Below, one piece after another: positions 52,844 through 60,903 of a stretch of DNA of 64,000 nt. The translations under genes and the position numbers were made by a program. The notes under the pieces are model-generated. The model made no database searches. It was not told the origin of the DNA and saw only the letters and a list, made by a program, of their open reading frames with translations. This DNA is from Bacillus massiliigorillae (GTDB taxonomy: Bacteria > Bacillota > Bacilli > Bacillales > DSM-1321): assembly GCF_000380245.2 (NCBI RefSeq), contig NZ_HG428741.1:501271-565270 (forward strand), given 5' to 3'. Within the stretch, counting starts at the first letter, position 1. Every line of letters starts with the position of its first letter.

Positions 52844-53784
52844 ATTTAATAGCTAACGAAATGATGAAGCTATTTAAACGGGCTTCTACATATATTATGA
52901 TTGGTTTTCTAGCTCTTGCTATAATCGGTGCCGGAGGATTAATCAAGTATTCGGAAAGTACGATGGATCCAGCTCCAAAGGCTGATGATTGGAAGCAATC
53001 ATTAGTTGAACAAAATAAAAGCTTAAAAGAGTCTATTAAAACGGATGATTCAATCTATAAAAAGTATGATATGGAACTACTTGCAAAGAATGAATATCGC
53101 TTAAAGCATGATATCCCGCCAACTACTGAAACAAATGTATGGACTTTTATGGATGGTATTAAAATAATTATCAATTTTATTTCCATTATTACGATTACTG
53201 TAGCAGCTGGGATAGTAGCAAATGAGTTTTCTACTGGAACGATAAAGCTATTACTAATTCGCCCTGCAAGTCGTTTTAAGATTCTATTTAGTAAGTATGC
53301 AAGTGTAATGATCTTTTCGTTATCAGTTGTGCTATTTGCATTTACTTTGGCCTTTGCTGTAGGTGCTGTCTTGTTTGGATTTGGTGATGCTGGACCATAT
53401 TTAGCATATACTGATGGACAAGTGGTTGAGAAGACACAAATAGGTAATGTCTTCTTTTTATATATGATGTCTTCGGTAGGGTTGTTTATGTTAACAACAA
53501 TGGCATTCATGATTTCTGCAGCATTTAGAAATAGCTCTTTAGCAATAGGAATTGCGATTTTCCTTCTGTTAATGGGACCGAACATCACACAACTTATTGC
53601 TATGAAATATGAATGGGCAAAGTATATTCTATTTGCAAACATCGATTTGCTAAGCTATTTTAGTGGGCATCCAATGGTTGAAGGAATGACATTAACATTC
53701 TCCATTATTATGTTATGTATTTATTTTGTACTCTTTAATTTAATTGCCTTCTTGTTTTTCACAAAACGAGATGTAGCAGCTTAA
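52840..53784 (+). CDS. ABC-2 transporter permease
   Basis: A 314-aa membrane protein. The N-terminal NLIANEMMKLFKRASTYIMIGFLALAIIG helix, an extracytoplasmic loop of about 80 residues, then five helices with the ABC-2 motif NEFSTGTIKLLLIRPASRFKILFSKY are visible. It is translationally coupled to the ATPase and forms one exporter with it. Cargo unknown. Confidence 0.88.
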   Translation: MNLIANEMMKLFKRASTYIMIGFLALAIIGAGGLIKYSESTMDPAPKADDWKQSLVEQNKSLKESIKTDDSIYKKYDMELLAKNEYRLKHDIPPTTETNVWTFMDGIKIIINFISIITITVAAGIVANEFSTGTIKLLLIRPASRFKILFSKYASVMIFSLSVVLFAFTLAFAVGAVLFGFGDAGPYLAYTDGQVVEKTQIGNVFFLYMMSSVGLFMLTTMAFMISAAFRNSSLAIGIAIFLLLMGPNITQLIAMKYEWAKYILFANIDLLSYFSGHPMVEGMTLTFSIIMLCIYFVLFNLIAFLFFTKRDVAA

Positions 53785-53794
53785 TATATAGGAA

Positions 53795-53826
53795 GAAGCA
53801 GTGGAGAAATCCACTGCTTCTTTATT
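53795..53826. terminator. Bidirectional terminator after the ABC-2 genes
   Basis: GAAGCAGTGG with CCACTGCTTC, 6-nt loop, T-rich on both strands. It lies between convergent genes and overlaps the last codons of the minus-strand gene. Confidence 0.85.
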
Positions 53827-54235
53827 GTGTAATAACACTTGCTATTTGAGCGGTTGTCATATCACTTGTTATTGGATATTCCCCGATTTGTATTTTTGTC
53901 GTTAATTCATGCTTTCGTAAATAACTAGCGAAGAGTGAAGTGTCCTGAATAATATGATTCTTCTTCAAGATTGCTCCAATATCTTCAGAAGACATGCCCT
54001 CTACGATAACTAACTTATAAGTAGTAGGTTGTGCTGTAATAACTGGAGCAGGATCTTCATCTGATTTTTTATCTTTTTTGACTAACGTATAGCCAAGCTT
54101 TTCACTAGCCTCATTTAATTCAGATAATGATAATTTTTTTTCTTCATCCGTTTTGTTTAAATAATAGTAGCTTCCGAAAATAATAGTTGCGATTAGCAGA
54201 CCTGCTGCAAAACCTCTTATTCCGTTTCTTGTCAT
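53822..54235 (-). CDS. YceG/MltG-like protein without the catalytic domain
   Basis: A 137-aa protein with one N-terminal membrane helix (GFAAGLLIATIIFGSYYYL), a charged linker, and a C-terminal module KLVIVEGMSSEDIGAILKKN...IQIGEYPITSDMTTAQIASVI. That module resembles the LysM-like/YceG N-subdomain of MltG lytic transglycosylases. The catalytic part with the essential glutamate is absent. It is probably a wall-associated membrane protein rather than an enzyme. It sits 2 nt after its neighbour, in one operon. Confidence 0.7.
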   Translation of the reverse strand: MTRNGIRGFAAGLLIATIIFGSYYYLNKTDEEKKLSLSELNEASEKLGYTLVKKDKKSDEDPAPVITAQPTTYKLVIVEGMSSEDIGAILKKNHIIQDTSLFASYLRKHELTTKIQIGEYPITSDMTTAQIASVITQ

Positions 54236-54237
54236 AT

Positions 54238-54618
54238 TTATATCCCTCTCAATTGATTATTGTTAAGGATTGTTATAATTTCTTCATGTGACAATGCGGA
54301 ACGAGTATGTATTTCTTCAACAGAAAGTCCTTGTTGGTATAGTGAAAGCACTTGGCTTTGCAGAATTTCATTTACTTTAATACTATTATCAGATGAATGC
54401 ATATTGGAATTAGTGCTTGAGAATAACTCAGTATCTTGTATTAATAATTCTTCTTCTAGAATTTTTATTTTCTTCTTAAGAATGTAAATGTCCTGTATAT
54501 GTTGGAGAGAGAGATCCTCTACATTTTTCTCTAAATCTGTTAACCGATCTTTTTTGAAAAACGAGAAAACTATTAGTAATAAGGACACTGCTACTAAACT
54601 AATAATAATAATTTCCAC
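54238..54618 (-). CDS. Small membrane coiled-coil protein (SwrB/DUF6115-like)
   Basis: A 126-aa protein with a single N-terminal helix (VEIIIISLVAVSLLLIVFSFF), a coiled coil near 35-65 (DLSLQHIQDIYILKKKIKILEEELL), a Ser/Asn linker, and a C-terminal helix-turn-helix-like end (VLSLYQQGLSVEEIHTRSALSHEEIITILN). This is the SwrB-like layout. The start is taken as GTG 54618, behind GAGGTGG, although spacing is short (4 nt). A longer open frame runs back to 54705. Confidence 0.65.
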   Translation of the reverse strand: MEIIIISLVAVSLLLIVFSFFKKDRLTDLEKNVEDLSLQHIQDIYILKKKIKILEEELLIQDTELFSSTNSNMHSSDNSIKVNEILQSQVLSLYQQGLSVEEIHTRSALSHEEIITILNNNQLRGI

Positions 54619-55039
54619 TAAACCACCTCGAAAGTCATATATTGCGTATAAATCTATCATACACTTTTTTTGATATTTATTTGTAGAAATATCAAAAAAT
54701 ATCACTTTTTGCGAAAAAATAAAGAATAATTATGAAATGTTTGTCGGTGGTTGTAAAAAATATATGTGCAAATACATCATTTTGAAAAAATATTAGAAAA
54801 ATATCGTTATCAATGTTGACTCTTTAGAATAATAACATTTATCGACAATTTGTGTTTATTGTTTCCTTTTTTGTTAAATGGTAACATAATATTGAAAGAT
54901 AATTCAGTTGAATCTTTGATGGAAGAAAATTCATATAAAGCTGATAAAATAATAGTGCTTTATTTTAATAAAGTCTTGTTACTATTTGGGAAAACTTCAC
55001 TTAAGAAATAAAAAATTGTTGAAAAGGAGCGCGAGTGAA

Positions 55040-55669
55040 TTGAATGGATATATATTGACTGAAGGACATGAATATAGACCTACGTATTTGTCACATTATT
55101 CAAAGGAGAGCACCATACATCAACCTTTACGAATTGGCTTGTGGCATAATGGAACTTTATCTTGGAAATACCCTCATACTACGGATTTAGAAGATTACTC
55201 AGATTCTTTTTTTTCAGTATCCTCGTTAAATTGCACCCCTGATTATGAAATTACAAAAATTCAATTGAACAATAACACAAATGAAAGACAGCATTTGAAA
55301 ATTATTATTGAGTATGACCATGCATCTGACGCTCATTCGACAGCTTTTTATAGCCCTAGTGAGAATGCCATTGTCGGGATTGCCCAAAACAATATAACGA
55401 TGCTCGGCGGTATGTTAAGTGGAAGAGGAATGAGTCAATATTGTGTTCAAAAGAAAAATTACTTTAGTTCGTTTGCGCTATTGCGTAGTTTAGAGAATGG
55501 AAATTTACCATTGTCTTGGTTAGCAAATGGCGATATTTATAGTATGTTTATTCTTGAAACGGAAATTTGTAGTGGTGTCCAAGAAGAAGGAATAATATGG
55601 ACATTTACATCGTCTTCAGCTGAGAAAACAAAAGCTTTAAAGAATGAAAAGATTACAAAATACTTATAA
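55040..55669 (+). CDS. Unrecognised 209-aa protein
   Basis: I do not recognise a family. The protein has no signal peptide or membrane segment. It looks beta-rich, with many aromatic and Ser/Thr residues (GYILTEGHEYRPTYLSHYSKE, LRIGLWHNGTLSWKYPHT, ENAIVGIAQNNITMLGG). TTG 55040 follows AAGGAG with 10-nt spacing. The frame stays open back to TTG 54986, but no ribosome site is seen there. Upstream, 54706-55039 is very AT-rich and otherwise empty. It is intact and probably real. Confidence 0.7.
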   Translation: MNGYILTEGHEYRPTYLSHYSKESTIHQPLRIGLWHNGTLSWKYPHTTDLEDYSDSFFSVSSLNCTPDYEITKIQLNNNTNERQHLKIIIEYDHASDAHSTAFYSPSENAIVGIAQNNITMLGGMLSGRGMSQYCVQKKNYFSSFALLRSLENGNLPLSWLANGDIYSMFILETEICSGVQEEGIIWTFTSSSAEKTKALKNEKITKYL

Positions 55670-55792
55670 TTTGCTATCCAAATATGAAGTTATGCATTTT
55701 CGTGTAAAAACAGACTAGCATTTCAAAATGAAAAGTGATATTATAGAAAAGTCCTATGTGAAGATGACATAATGTTTGGAGGGAATTATACA

Positions 55793-55942
55793 ATGCGTGT
55801 AAATCTTACATTAGCTTGCACTGAGTGTGGAGATCGTAACTATATTACTAAAAAAAATAAACGTAATAACCCAGATCGTCTTGAGCTTAAAAAATATTGT
55901 TCAAGAGAAAAACGTGCTACTCTGCACCGCGAAACAAAGTAA
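55793..55942 (+). CDS. rpmG: 50S ribosomal protein L33
   Basis: A 49-aa protein: MRVNLTLACTECGDRN, ITKKNKRNNPDRLELKKYCSREK, THLHRETK-like end (ATLHRETK). The CTEC pair at 9-12 and a later Cys belong to the zinc-ribbon form of L33 seen in Bacillus RpmGA. GGAGGG lies 9 nt before the ATG. A terminator overlaps the stop codon. Confidence 0.95.
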   Translation: MRVNLTLACTECGDRNYITKKNKRNNPDRLELKKYCSREKRATLHRETK

Positions 55943-55972
55943 ACAACAGGTACAATCCTGTTGTTTTTTTTG
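55942..55972 (+). terminator. Terminator after rpmG
   Basis: AACAACAGG with CCTGTTGTT, 6-nt loop, then a T-run. The stem begins within the stop codon. Confidence 0.87.
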
Positions 55973-56068
55973 TGCAAAAAAGTATTCAAAATGTTTTTCC
56001 TTTCGTAAATAATATGGTAACGATATTGTGTTAGTATAATTATACTTATTATATCGGAGTTGATGGGG

Positions 56069-56635
56069 ATGAATAAGAAAGCGATACAAGAAGAAGCTAG
56101 AGCAAAATTAGCAAGCATGACACAAGAGGATTTTGATCAAAAATGCCGAGCTATTGAAAATCATTTGTTTCAATTAGACATATGGAAGCAAGCTCGAACA
56201 ATCGGCCTTACGATATCAAACTCACGTGAAATACATACAAAGAATATAATAGAAAAAGCATGGAAAGAAGGCAAAAAAGTCGCTATTCCAAAATGTAATC
56301 CTTCTGATCGTAGTATGATGTTTCGTTTCTTTAATGACTTTAGCCAGCTTGAAAGTGTTTATTATGATTTATTAGAGCCGATTATGGAAGAAACCGTGGA
56401 AGCGGGTACTGATGATTTAGAACTCATGATTGTCCCAGGTGTAGTGTTTGATGAGCGGGGTTTCCGTATTGGATATGGGGGTGGATATTATGATCGTTAT
56501 CTTGAAGCCTTTAAAGGTCCGACAGTATCACTGTTACTGCCTACGCAACTTGTCTCTGAAATCCCTCGTAATCAGTATGATATTCCAGTGCAAACATTAA
56601 TCTTACCAAGTGGGGTGCACAAAGTTTATGATTGA
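56069..56635 (+). CDS. yqgN: 5-formyltetrahydrofolate cyclo-ligase
   Basis: Converts 5-formyl-THF to 5,10-methenyl-THF with ATP (folate recycling, relevant after spore dormancy). The N-terminal NKKAIQEEARAKLASM and the family motif IVPGVVFDERGFRIGYGGGYYDRYL are intact. It has 188 aa from ATG 56069 (GGAG 9 nt upstream); an ATG 6 nt earlier is too close to it. It overlaps the next gene by 8 nt. Confidence 0.94.
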   Translation: MNKKAIQEEARAKLASMTQEDFDQKCRAIENHLFQLDIWKQARTIGLTISNSREIHTKNIIEKAWKEGKKVAIPKCNPSDRSMMFRFFNDFSQLESVYYDLLEPIMEETVEAGTDDLELMIVPGVVFDERGFRIGYGGGYYDRYLEAFKGPTVSLLLPTQLVSEIPRNQYDIPVQTLILPSGVHKVYD

Positions 56636-57416
56636 AATTAGTGCATATGTAGTACTTCTTATTATTGCGAGTGTAGCTGGTTATCGAGTAAGGTCACTAT
56701 CTTTATCAGGAGCTATATTTACATTTATTACAGGTTGTTTAGTAGGCTTAGGGTTTGGATGGCGAGGCTTATTCATTTTAGGTGTATTTTTTGCATCTTC
56801 AAGTTTTTGGTCAAAATATAAAAAACATAAAAAGAGCAAATTAGACGAAATCCTGCAAAAAGGTGATCAAAGAGATTGGGTTCAAGTAGTAGCAAACGGA
56901 TCAATTGCAAGCATTGCTGCAGTATTGTTTTTTGTGACGAAAGCAGATGTTTGGATGATTGCCTTTGTAGTTGCAGTTGCAGCGGCTAATTCTGATACGT
57001 GGGCCTCTGAAATTGGCGTTTTAAGTAAAAGGAAGCCTTTTTATATCTTAACTGGTAAAAAGGTTGAGAAAGGAACGTCTGGGGCGGTTTCGTTACTAGG
57101 TACAGCTGCTTCATTTATGGGAGCATTCTTTATTGCTATTGTTGCTTATGAGGTGTTCTCAATGGACTCCCTATTCTATCTTATATTAATTACATTTTGC
57201 GGATTTTTCGGAAGTGTTGTGGATACAATATTAGGAGCAACCGTACAAGTAAGATATTCTTGCAAAACTTGCGGTTTACTTACTGAAAAAACAGAGCATT
57301 GTGGGAAGGAAACACATTTAAGTAAAGGAATAAAATGGTGTAATAATGATGTTGTTAACATAACTTCAATTATAATTGCCACAATCATCGCTGTTTTTAT
57401 CGTAGGAGTTTTATAA
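56628..57416 (+). CDS. DUF92 (TIGR00297) membrane protein
   Basis: A 262-aa protein with about six helices. It has the family segments RSLSLSGAIFTFITGCLVGLGFGWRGL, AANSDTWASEIGVLSK, GKKVEKGTSGAVSLLGT and GATVQVRYSCKTCGLLTEKTEHCGK (a C-x2-C pair). The family is related to the phytol/dolichol kinase group, but activity in Bacillus is not established. ATG 56628 overlaps the cyclo-ligase stop, so the two are an operon. Confidence 0.85.
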   Translation: MIEISAYVVLLIIASVAGYRVRSLSLSGAIFTFITGCLVGLGFGWRGLFILGVFFASSSFWSKYKKHKKSKLDEILQKGDQRDWVQVVANGSIASIAAVLFFVTKADVWMIAFVVAVAAANSDTWASEIGVLSKRKPFYILTGKKVEKGTSGAVSLLGTAASFMGAFFIAIVAYEVFSMDSLFYLILITFCGFFGSVVDTILGATVQVRYSCKTCGLLTEKTEHCGKETHLSKGIKWCNNDVVNITSIIIATIIAVFIVGVL

Positions 57417-57501
57417 CATAAAATTATTTTTATATAATAAAAACAAATGAATTTCCATATAATTTATAGTTTTTATTTATGTTTTAACGGAAAAAATTAA
57501 T

Positions 57502-57537
57502 ATTGTAACAAAATGTTAATATATAAAACGCTTTCCT
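57502..57537 (+). promoter_or_regulatory. Candidate Rex/CcpA sites before ldh
   Basis: TTGTAAC-AAAAT-GTTAAT (57503-57520) is an imperfect Rex-like inverted repeat. The adjacent ATAAAACGCTTTCC (57524-57537 region) resembles a CcpA cre core (AANCGNWWNC). Both are degenerate. Redox and carbon control of ldh is common in Firmicutes. Confidence 0.3.
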
Positions 57538-57616
57538 AAAAACATGAGAAGGTTTTTATATATTACAATTTTTTTGTAAATAAAAAAATGCAATATTCGA
57601 AAGGACCGTTACATTT

Positions 57617-58573
57617 ATGAAAAATAAAGTAAATCGCGTAGTACTTGTTGGAACTGGATTTGTAGGAAGCAGCTATGCTTTCGCATTATTAAACCAAGGA
57701 ATCACAGAAGAACTTGTACTAGTTGATGTAAATAATGAAAAAGCTGAAGGTGAAGCTATTGACATGAGTCATGGTTTACCATTTGCACCTTCGAAGACAA
57801 AAGTGTGGAGTGGCACATATGCAGATTGTAGTTCAGCTGACATCGTAGTATTAACAGCTGGTGCAAACCAAAAACCAGGTGAAACTCGACTTGATTTAGT
57901 TGCGAAAAATACAGCTATTATGAAATCAATTGTAGGCGAAATTATGGCAAGTGGGTTCGATGGAATTTTCTTAGTTGCTGCAAACCCAGTTGACATCTTA
58001 ACATATGCTTGTTGGAAATTCTCTGGACTTCCAAAAGAGCGCGTAATTGGTTCAGGAACAATTCTTGATACAGCTCGATTCCGTTATGAGTTAGGAGAAT
58101 ACTTCAACGTTGATACTCGTAACGTTCACGCATACATCATTGGTGAACATGGTGATACTGAGCTTCCAGTATACAGCCACGTTAATATTGGAGCGAAACC
58201 ATTAGCTAAAGCTCTAGAAACAAAAGCAGATTATAAATTAGAAGATTTAGATGAAATTTTCGTAAACGTTCGTGATGCTGCATACAAAATTATCGATCGT
58301 AAAGGTGCAACTTACTACGGTATTGCTATGGGTCTTGCACGTATTACAAAGGCCATTCTTCAAGATGAAAACAGTATTTTAACAGTGTCAACGTTATTAG
58401 AAGGTCAATATGGTCAAGAAGATATTTATATTGGTGTTCCATGTGTAGTTAATCGTGATGGAATTAGAGAAATTGTTGAATTAGATATTAATGCAGAAGA
58501 ACAAGCTAAGTTTGATAATTCTGTTAAAGTTCTAAAAGAAACAATGGCTCCTGTGTTAGAAACCTTAAAATAA
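57617..58573 (+). CDS. ldh: L-lactate dehydrogenase
   Basis: NADH-dependent reduction of pyruvate to L-lactate, the main redox outlet in fermentation. Rossmann motif VLVGTGFVGSSYA, substrate loop ANQKPGETRLDL, N-P-V-D, LDTARFRYELGEY, and active-site histidine in IGEHGDTELP. The 318 aa are standard. A strongly biased codon use suggests high expression. AAAGGA precedes the ATG with longish spacing (about 12 nt). Confidence 0.96.
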   Translation: MKNKVNRVVLVGTGFVGSSYAFALLNQGITEELVLVDVNNEKAEGEAIDMSHGLPFAPSKTKVWSGTYADCSSADIVVLTAGANQKPGETRLDLVAKNTAIMKSIVGEIMASGFDGIFLVAANPVDILTYACWKFSGLPKERVIGSGTILDTARFRYELGEYFNVDTRNVHAYIIGEHGDTELPVYSHVNIGAKPLAKALETKADYKLEDLDEIFVNVRDAAYKIIDRKGATYYGIAMGLARITKAILQDENSILTVSTLLEGQYGQEDIYIGVPCVVNRDGIREIVELDINAEEQAKFDNSVKVLKETMAPVLETLK

Positions 58574-58673
58574 TTTTTATTCGTTTTAATTTGAACTTTT
58601 TTCACAAAGTTTATAAAATCTTTCATAATAATCCCTTCTTTGTTTCAAACTAACCATAGGAGGGATTTTATTT

Positions 58674-58856
58674 ATGAAATGGTTATTACAACTTTTAATT
58701 CTTGTTGCAGTAGTATCAGTAGGCTATAAATACCGATATAAGTTAATGAATACTTTTTTAGGAATTGGAATCATACGTAAGTTTATTGTGGCTCAATCAA
58801 TGAAGTTGCCGATGGGAAGCGCACAATTTATTCAACGTTTATATCAACCATTTTAA
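58674..58856 (+). CDS. Small membrane protein, 60 aa
   Basis: KWLLQLLILVAVVSVGYKYRYKL forms one N-terminal helix, followed by a basic amphipathic part (IIRKFIVAQSMKLPMG). AGGAGGG lies 9 nt before the ATG, so translation is well supported. Family and function not recognised. Confidence 0.7.
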   Translation: MKWLLQLLILVAVVSVGYKYRYKLMNTFLGIGIIRKFIVAQSMKLPMGSAQFIQRLYQPF

Positions 58857-58904
58857 AAGAACATATTTATCAAAAATATAAAAGAGTGATATGTAACAAA
58901 GGAA

Positions 58905-58953
58905 CATAACGAAGACGATTCTTTTTATAAAATGAATCGTCTTTGTTATGTTT
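58905..58953 (+). terminator. Terminator after the small membrane protein gene
   Basis: A 17-bp stem with one G-T pair (58905-58921 with 58934-58950) and a 12-nt loop, then TTT. Confidence 0.75.
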
Positions 58954-58996
58954 AAATGTGTATAATTTTTGAGAGTGACTAAACATTAATAAGATG

Positions 58997-59048
58997 CTAA
59001 AGCAAGAAACGAACACATTAATTAAAAAAGACCGGTGACGGTTTTTCT
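58997..59048. repeat. Left tail segment duplicated at repeat copy D
   Basis: About 50 bp (AAAGCAAGAAACGAACACAT..., then GACCGGTGACGGTTTTTCT) repeat the right tail of copy D at 59169-59216. The locus therefore looks like the end of one unit followed by one full unit. Confidence 0.72.
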
Positions 59049-59049
59049 G

Positions 59050-59216
59050 TGTCTAACCTTACACCTGTCGCACTCGGACATAAGCCAAACCATTTTGAAA
59101 ACCAAAAGCGGGTTTTCAAGAATAGTGCGTCTTATGTCTGCCGTGCGACTCTTTTTAAATTAGAAGTAAAGCGAGAAGCAAACACATAATTTAAAAAGAC
59201 CGGTGACGGTTTTTCT
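59050..59216. repeat. 168-bp palindromic repeat, copy D
   Basis: A full 167-bp copy. The outer arm is GTCGCAC with GTGCGAC and the next is GGACATAAG with CTTATGTC. Both differ from copies A and C at matched positions on both sides, so pairing is kept. The copy ends 34 nt before the rhomboid gene's start. Confidence 0.88.
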
Positions 59217-59249
59217 GTGTATAATATTAGTTATAGTGATAGGAGTTTA

Positions 59250-60818
59250 GTGAAGGTAGGTAATATCGTGGGGTTTAAAGAAGATTTTTTATTTTGGCAT
59301 ATTATAAAAAAATTAACATTACAGCATGGATATAGTGTACTTACAATGTCAGAGGATCAGAATGAGGTTTGGTTAGAAAATAATCAAAAAAATAATTCTT
59401 CTGTATTGCGATTTATGAGACATGATTTTGATTGGGCAAATGTATTAAAGCATGATTTAAATCGAACAGCTGCGAATGGTGAAAATATTCGAAAGCAATT
59501 ATTTAAAAGACCTATTACTGTTTTGAATACGTACATAACACAATATAAACCTGTAGATGAGTATGAATCTTACATAAAAAATGGATTGAAAAATAATAAA
59601 ACCATTATAAATTCAAACATAATTGATTCAGAAGGTTTATCTGAAGGAATACAAAAATTAGAAGAAAAGCTTGGTTTTTCACTACTTAATGTGGAAGAAA
59701 TACCATCAAATATTGAAGAAAATGATATAAAAAAAATGAAACAAGAAGTTTTACATTCTGCTATTCAAAAGCGTCAAGAAGAACAAAAAGTATTTCAAAA
59801 TGGAAAGCCATGGTTTACAAAAATCTTTTTGGGTATTCAAGTGCTTATTTTCATCATAATGGAAATAGTAGGAAGTAGTGAAAGTACTGCAACACTCGTC
59901 GAATTTGGGGCTAAATATAATCCTTTAATGCTAGAGGGAGAATGGTGGCGTTTTATTACACCGATGTTTCTTCATATAGGTTTTCTACACTTGTTAATGA
60001 ATTCTGTTGCACTTTTCTACTTAGGCTCAGAAGTGGAAAAAATATATGGAAATGCTCGCTTTTTCCTAATTTACTTATTTGCAGGGTTTGCGGGTGTCGT
60101 TGCTAGTTTTGTTTTTTCTAATGGAACTGTAGCGGCAGGAGCTAGCGGAGCCATTTTTGGCTGTTTTGGCGCTCTATTGTATTTTGGGATTGTTAATCCA
60201 AAATTATTTTTAAGAACGATGGGTACAAATATTATTGTTTTGATTTTGATCAACTTAGTATTAGGATTTACGATTTCGGGTATTGATAATGCCGGCCATA
60301 TAGGTGGATTAATTGGTGGCTTTTTAGCAACAGCAGCAGTAGGAATACCGAAGCAAATGAAACCAATTTATAACGCTATGGCAGGAGTAATCCTTGTTGT
60401 AGGTAGTTTTTTGCTACTGAAGTATGGATTTTCGATGCAACAAAGCAGTAATCAAGATGTTCCACTTACAGTATTAGCGCAAGAATATATAGAAGCTGGT
60501 GATGAAGACAAAGCAAAGGTTTTATTACAGAAAGCTGTGAATCACAATTTAATTTCTCCAAATGCAAATTTCTTGTTGGGAAATATGAGTATTGATGATA
60601 AGCAATATGATAAGGCGAAAGATTATTATAAAGAGGCTATTAAGCTAAATCCCGAATTTCATCAAGCGTACTACAACTTGGCATTGATGTATTTGCAGGA
60701 AAACGATGTAAAACAAGCTAAAGTAAATCTTGATAAGGCTATAAAGCTTGCTCCTGGAGAAGCTACTTATAAGAAATACGAAGAGCAGATTAATGATTAT
60801 TTAAAGAGAAATGAGTAA
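59250..60818 (+). CDS. yqgP: Rhomboid intramembrane protease with TPR tail (YqgP/GluP)
   Basis: A membrane serine protease of about 522 aa. The N-terminal cytosolic domain (1-180) is followed by seven helices. The catalytic serine is in GASGAIFG (S299), the histidine in NAGHIGGLIGG (H350), with HLLMNSVALFYLG upstream. Two TPR units (about 410-515: NANFLLGNMSIDDKQYDKAKDYY) follow. B. subtilis YqgP cleaves the MgtE magnesium transporter. The start is uncertain: GTG 59250 (AGGAG, 4-nt gap) or GTG 59268. A TATAAT at 59219 makes an earlier start unlikely. Confidence 0.93.
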   Translation: MKVGNIVGFKEDFLFWHIIKKLTLQHGYSVLTMSEDQNEVWLENNQKNNSSVLRFMRHDFDWANVLKHDLNRTAANGENIRKQLFKRPITVLNTYITQYKPVDEYESYIKNGLKNNKTIINSNIIDSEGLSEGIQKLEEKLGFSLLNVEEIPSNIEENDIKKMKQEVLHSAIQKRQEEQKVFQNGKPWFTKIFLGIQVLIFIIMEIVGSSESTATLVEFGAKYNPLMLEGEWWRFITPMFLHIGFLHLLMNSVALFYLGSEVEKIYGNARFFLIYLFAGFAGVVASFVFSNGTVAAGASGAIFGCFGALLYFGIVNPKLFLRTMGTNIIVLILINLVLGFTISGIDNAGHIGGLIGGFLATAAVGIPKQMKPIYNAMAGVILVVGSFLLLKYGFSMQQSSNQDVPLTVLAQEYIEAGDEDKAKVLLQKAVNHNLISPNANFLLGNMSIDDKQYDKAKDYYKEAIKLNPEFHQAYYNLALMYLQENDVKQAKVNLDKAIKLAPGEATYKKYEEQINDYLKRNE

Positions 60819-60833
60819 ATAGATAGTGAAGAG

Positions 60834-60867
60834 GAAGCATATTTCGAGGTATGTTTCCTTTTTTTTA
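60834..60867 (+). terminator. Terminator after yqgP
   Basis: GGAAGCATA with TATGTTTCC (one G-T) and eight T. Confidence 0.78.
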
Positions 60868-60903
60868 TGACCAAAATTATCGATAGAAGGGAGTGTGTAA
60901 ATT

